Of a DNA stretch of 42,494 bases, positions 41,136 through 42,494 are shown one piece after another (positions within the stretch are counted from its first letter, which is position 1; the number at the start of each line of letters is the position of its first letter). The translations under genes and the position numbers were made by a program. Where the stretch lies: the NCBI GenBank assembly GCA_024277135.1, contig JAJRVV010000180.1, positions 1 through 42,494 of the forward strand, read 5' to 3'. This DNA comes from Chloroflexota bacterium (GTDB lineage Bacteria; Chloroflexota; Anaerolineae; Promineifilales; Promineifilaceae). Under the pieces are notes generated by a model that did not search any database, was not told the DNA's origin, and saw nothing but the letters and a program-made list of their open reading frames with translations.

Positions 41136-42341
41136 ATGGCTCTTAAAAAAACGCACATCCCCTACGGCGGCTACTGGAGCACGCCGTTCGTCAAATGGCA
41201 GGGCAAATTTGCCAATCTGCACCCGGTCAAATTTGCGGCCGACATCACCCGGCAAGCCCTGGCGGAGCGCAACATCAACCCGGAAACGTTCACCGGCCTT
41301 TATTTTGGCATGACAGTTCCGGCCAAACATTCCTTTTATGGCGCGCCCTGGCTGGCGGGCATGATTGGCGCCGGCGACATCACCGGCCCCACCTTTTCCC
41401 AGGCTTGCGCCACCTCAGCCCGCGTCATCGGCAGCGCCGCCTATGCGGTGGAATCGGGCGATGAAGACGCCATCCTCTGCGTCACCACCGACCGCACTTC
41501 CAACGGCCCGCACATGCTCTATCCTAATCCAATGGCCCCAGGCGGCCGCGGCGACGCCGAAGATTGGGTGTGGGACAATTTCAACCGGGACCCGTTGGCG
41601 AAAAACAGCATGTTGCAAACGGCCGAAAACGTGGCCAGGGAGCATGGCATCTCCACCGAAGAACAACATACGGCCGTCCTCATCCGTCACGCCCAATACC
41701 ACCAAGCCCTGGCCGATGACGCCGCTTTCCACAAACGGTACATGGTGACGCCGGTCGAGGTCAATCCCAGCGGACGCAAAGTGGTGGCCACAGTCACAGA
41801 CGACGAAGGCATCTTCCCCACCACCGCCGAAGGGCTGGCCCGTCTCAAGCCGGTAATGCGCGATGGAACCGTCACCTTTGGCGGACAGACCTTCCCCGCC
41901 GATGGCAACGCCGGCATGATCGTCACCAGCCGGGAAAAAGCGCGGGAATTAAGCCGCAACCCGAACATCGAAATCAAACTGCTGGCCTTTGCCGAAGGGC
42001 GGGCCAAGAAGGGATTCATGCCCATGGCCAACGGCCCGGCCGTCCGTCGCGTCTTGGAGCGGGCCGGCGTCGCGCTGGCCGACATCAAAGCCATCAAAAC
42101 CCACAACCCGTTCGCCGTCAACGACTGCTTCCTGAGCCAAGAGTTCGGTATCCCCCTGGAAGGGATGAACAACTACGGCTCGTCGCTCATCTGGGGACAT
42201 CCCCAAGGGCCGACGGGGATGCGGTTGATCATGGAGATGATTGAGGAATTGGCAGAACTGGGCGGTGGTTATGGCCTGTTTACAGGGTGTGCGGCGGGTG
42301 ATACGGCCGCGGCAGTCGTCTTGGAGGTTCAAAGTAATTGA
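41136..42341 (+). CDS. Thiolase-family acyl-CoA acyltransferase
   Basis: A 401-residue thiolase. Nucleophile C91 (SQACATSARV), H323 (KTHNPFAVND), H355 (IWGHPQGPTGMR) and C385 (FTGCAAGD) match the catalytic set, though the motifs deviate from canonical thiolases (HNPFA for NEAFA, GCAAG for CxGGG). It belongs to a divergent subgroup. In the cluster it would cleave a beta-ketoacyl-CoA after ring opening to release acetyl-CoA. AAAGGAAA precedes the ATG. Confidence 0.88.
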   Translation: MALKKTHIPYGGYWSTPFVKWQGKFANLHPVKFAADITRQALAERNINPETFTGLYFGMTVPAKHSFYGAPWLAGMIGAGDITGPTFSQACATSARVIGSAAYAVESGDEDAILCVTTDRTSNGPHMLYPNPMAPGGRGDAEDWVWDNFNRDPLAKNSMLQTAENVAREHGISTEEQHTAVLIRHAQYHQALADDAAFHKRYMVTPVEVNPSGRKVVATVTDDEGIFPTTAEGLARLKPVMRDGTVTFGGQTFPADGNAGMIVTSREKARELSRNPNIEIKLLAFAEGRAKKGFMPMANGPAVRRVLERAGVALADIKAIKTHNPFAVNDCFLSQEFGIPLEGMNNYGSSLIWGHPQGPTGMRLIMEMIEELAELGGGYGLFTGCAAGDTAAAVVLEVQSN

Positions 42342-42494
42342 CATTGTTAATTGTTAACTCGAGTGTTGTGAATTTAGATTTGACAAATCAAATCAAGTAT
42401 GCATTGCACAGATATAGTGTTTTAATGGCATAGAAATGCAGCTAATGATGTAAAAGTGTTGCGAAAATGATTGTCTAATGCCGAAAATTGTCCG
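42342..42494. other. AT-rich 3' end of the window
   Basis: 153 AT-rich bases without a gene. TTAATTGTTAA (42349-42359) is an imperfect palindrome. TTGACA (42380-42385) could be a -35, but no properly spaced -10 is visible, so I do not claim a promoter. Confidence 0.4.

Noticed and set aside
42380..42418. Promoter TTGACA with TATAGT at the window end
   Set aside because: Spacer of 27 bases is too long.

Overview
The window looks like a chromosomal segment of a Chloroflexota bacterium, most like an Anaerolineae-type lineage. This is inferred from the protein families, from the very dense octamer ACGGCCGT (I counted about 60 copies by eye where roughly one is expected by chance), and from period-7 tandem repeats that fill many intergenic gaps. 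No phylogeny was run. I saw no tRNA, rRNA, CRISPR array or intact insertion sequence.

Layout. 1-6700 is housekeeping: the 3' part of mutS2, a HAD phosphatase, a receiver protein with a broken sensor kinase, then rpsO and pnp. 7000-10630 holds an AI-2E family permease, a tiny acidic protein, radC and a large protein of unknown function. 10690-15290 is a minus-strand run (lepA, pyrD, acyP, FecR-like). 15500-16250 carries a DJ-1-like protein without its cysteine and a small exported peptide. 16560-20518 holds an HTH/NB-ARC ATPase, a TPR protein, a stand-alone histidine-kinase-type ATPase and a receiver. 20519-25505 contains tlyA, a sugar-nucleotide reductase, a nucleotidyltransferase-like protein, a clan-A glycosidase and a solute-binding lipoprotein. 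25566-30104 holds hydantoinase B, a hotdog thioesterase, a DUF1444 protein, a truncated B3/4 protein and a GlcD-type oxidase.

30339-42341 is a catabolic island on the plus strand. A two-subunit family I CoA-transferase precedes a consensus promoter. Then come four genes matching an ATP-dependent (class I) benzoyl-CoA reductase, a small Cys protein, a PaaX-type regulator, a BamA-like ring hydrolase, a Dch-like dienoyl-CoA hydratase, a MaoC dehydratase, an SDR dehydrogenase and a thiolase. Together they read as anaerobic reduction of benzoyl-CoA or an analogue, hydration, oxidation, ring opening and thiolysis. The usual zinc-type dehydrogenase (Had/BamQ), a ferredoxin and an aryl-CoA ligase are not in the window.

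The best candidate for an undescribed system is 16054-20518. The exported-peptide gene and the kinase-like gene have the same promoter layout: 11-bp-spaced direct repeats of TTTGCAGT, then a shared block TTTGYAGNYCAKTAAAGT and a TGn-type -10 at identical spacing. Between these two promoters lie an HTH-NB-ARC protein and a TPR protein whose genes overlap by one base, which suggests a split MalT-like activator controlling a peptide plus a two-component pair.
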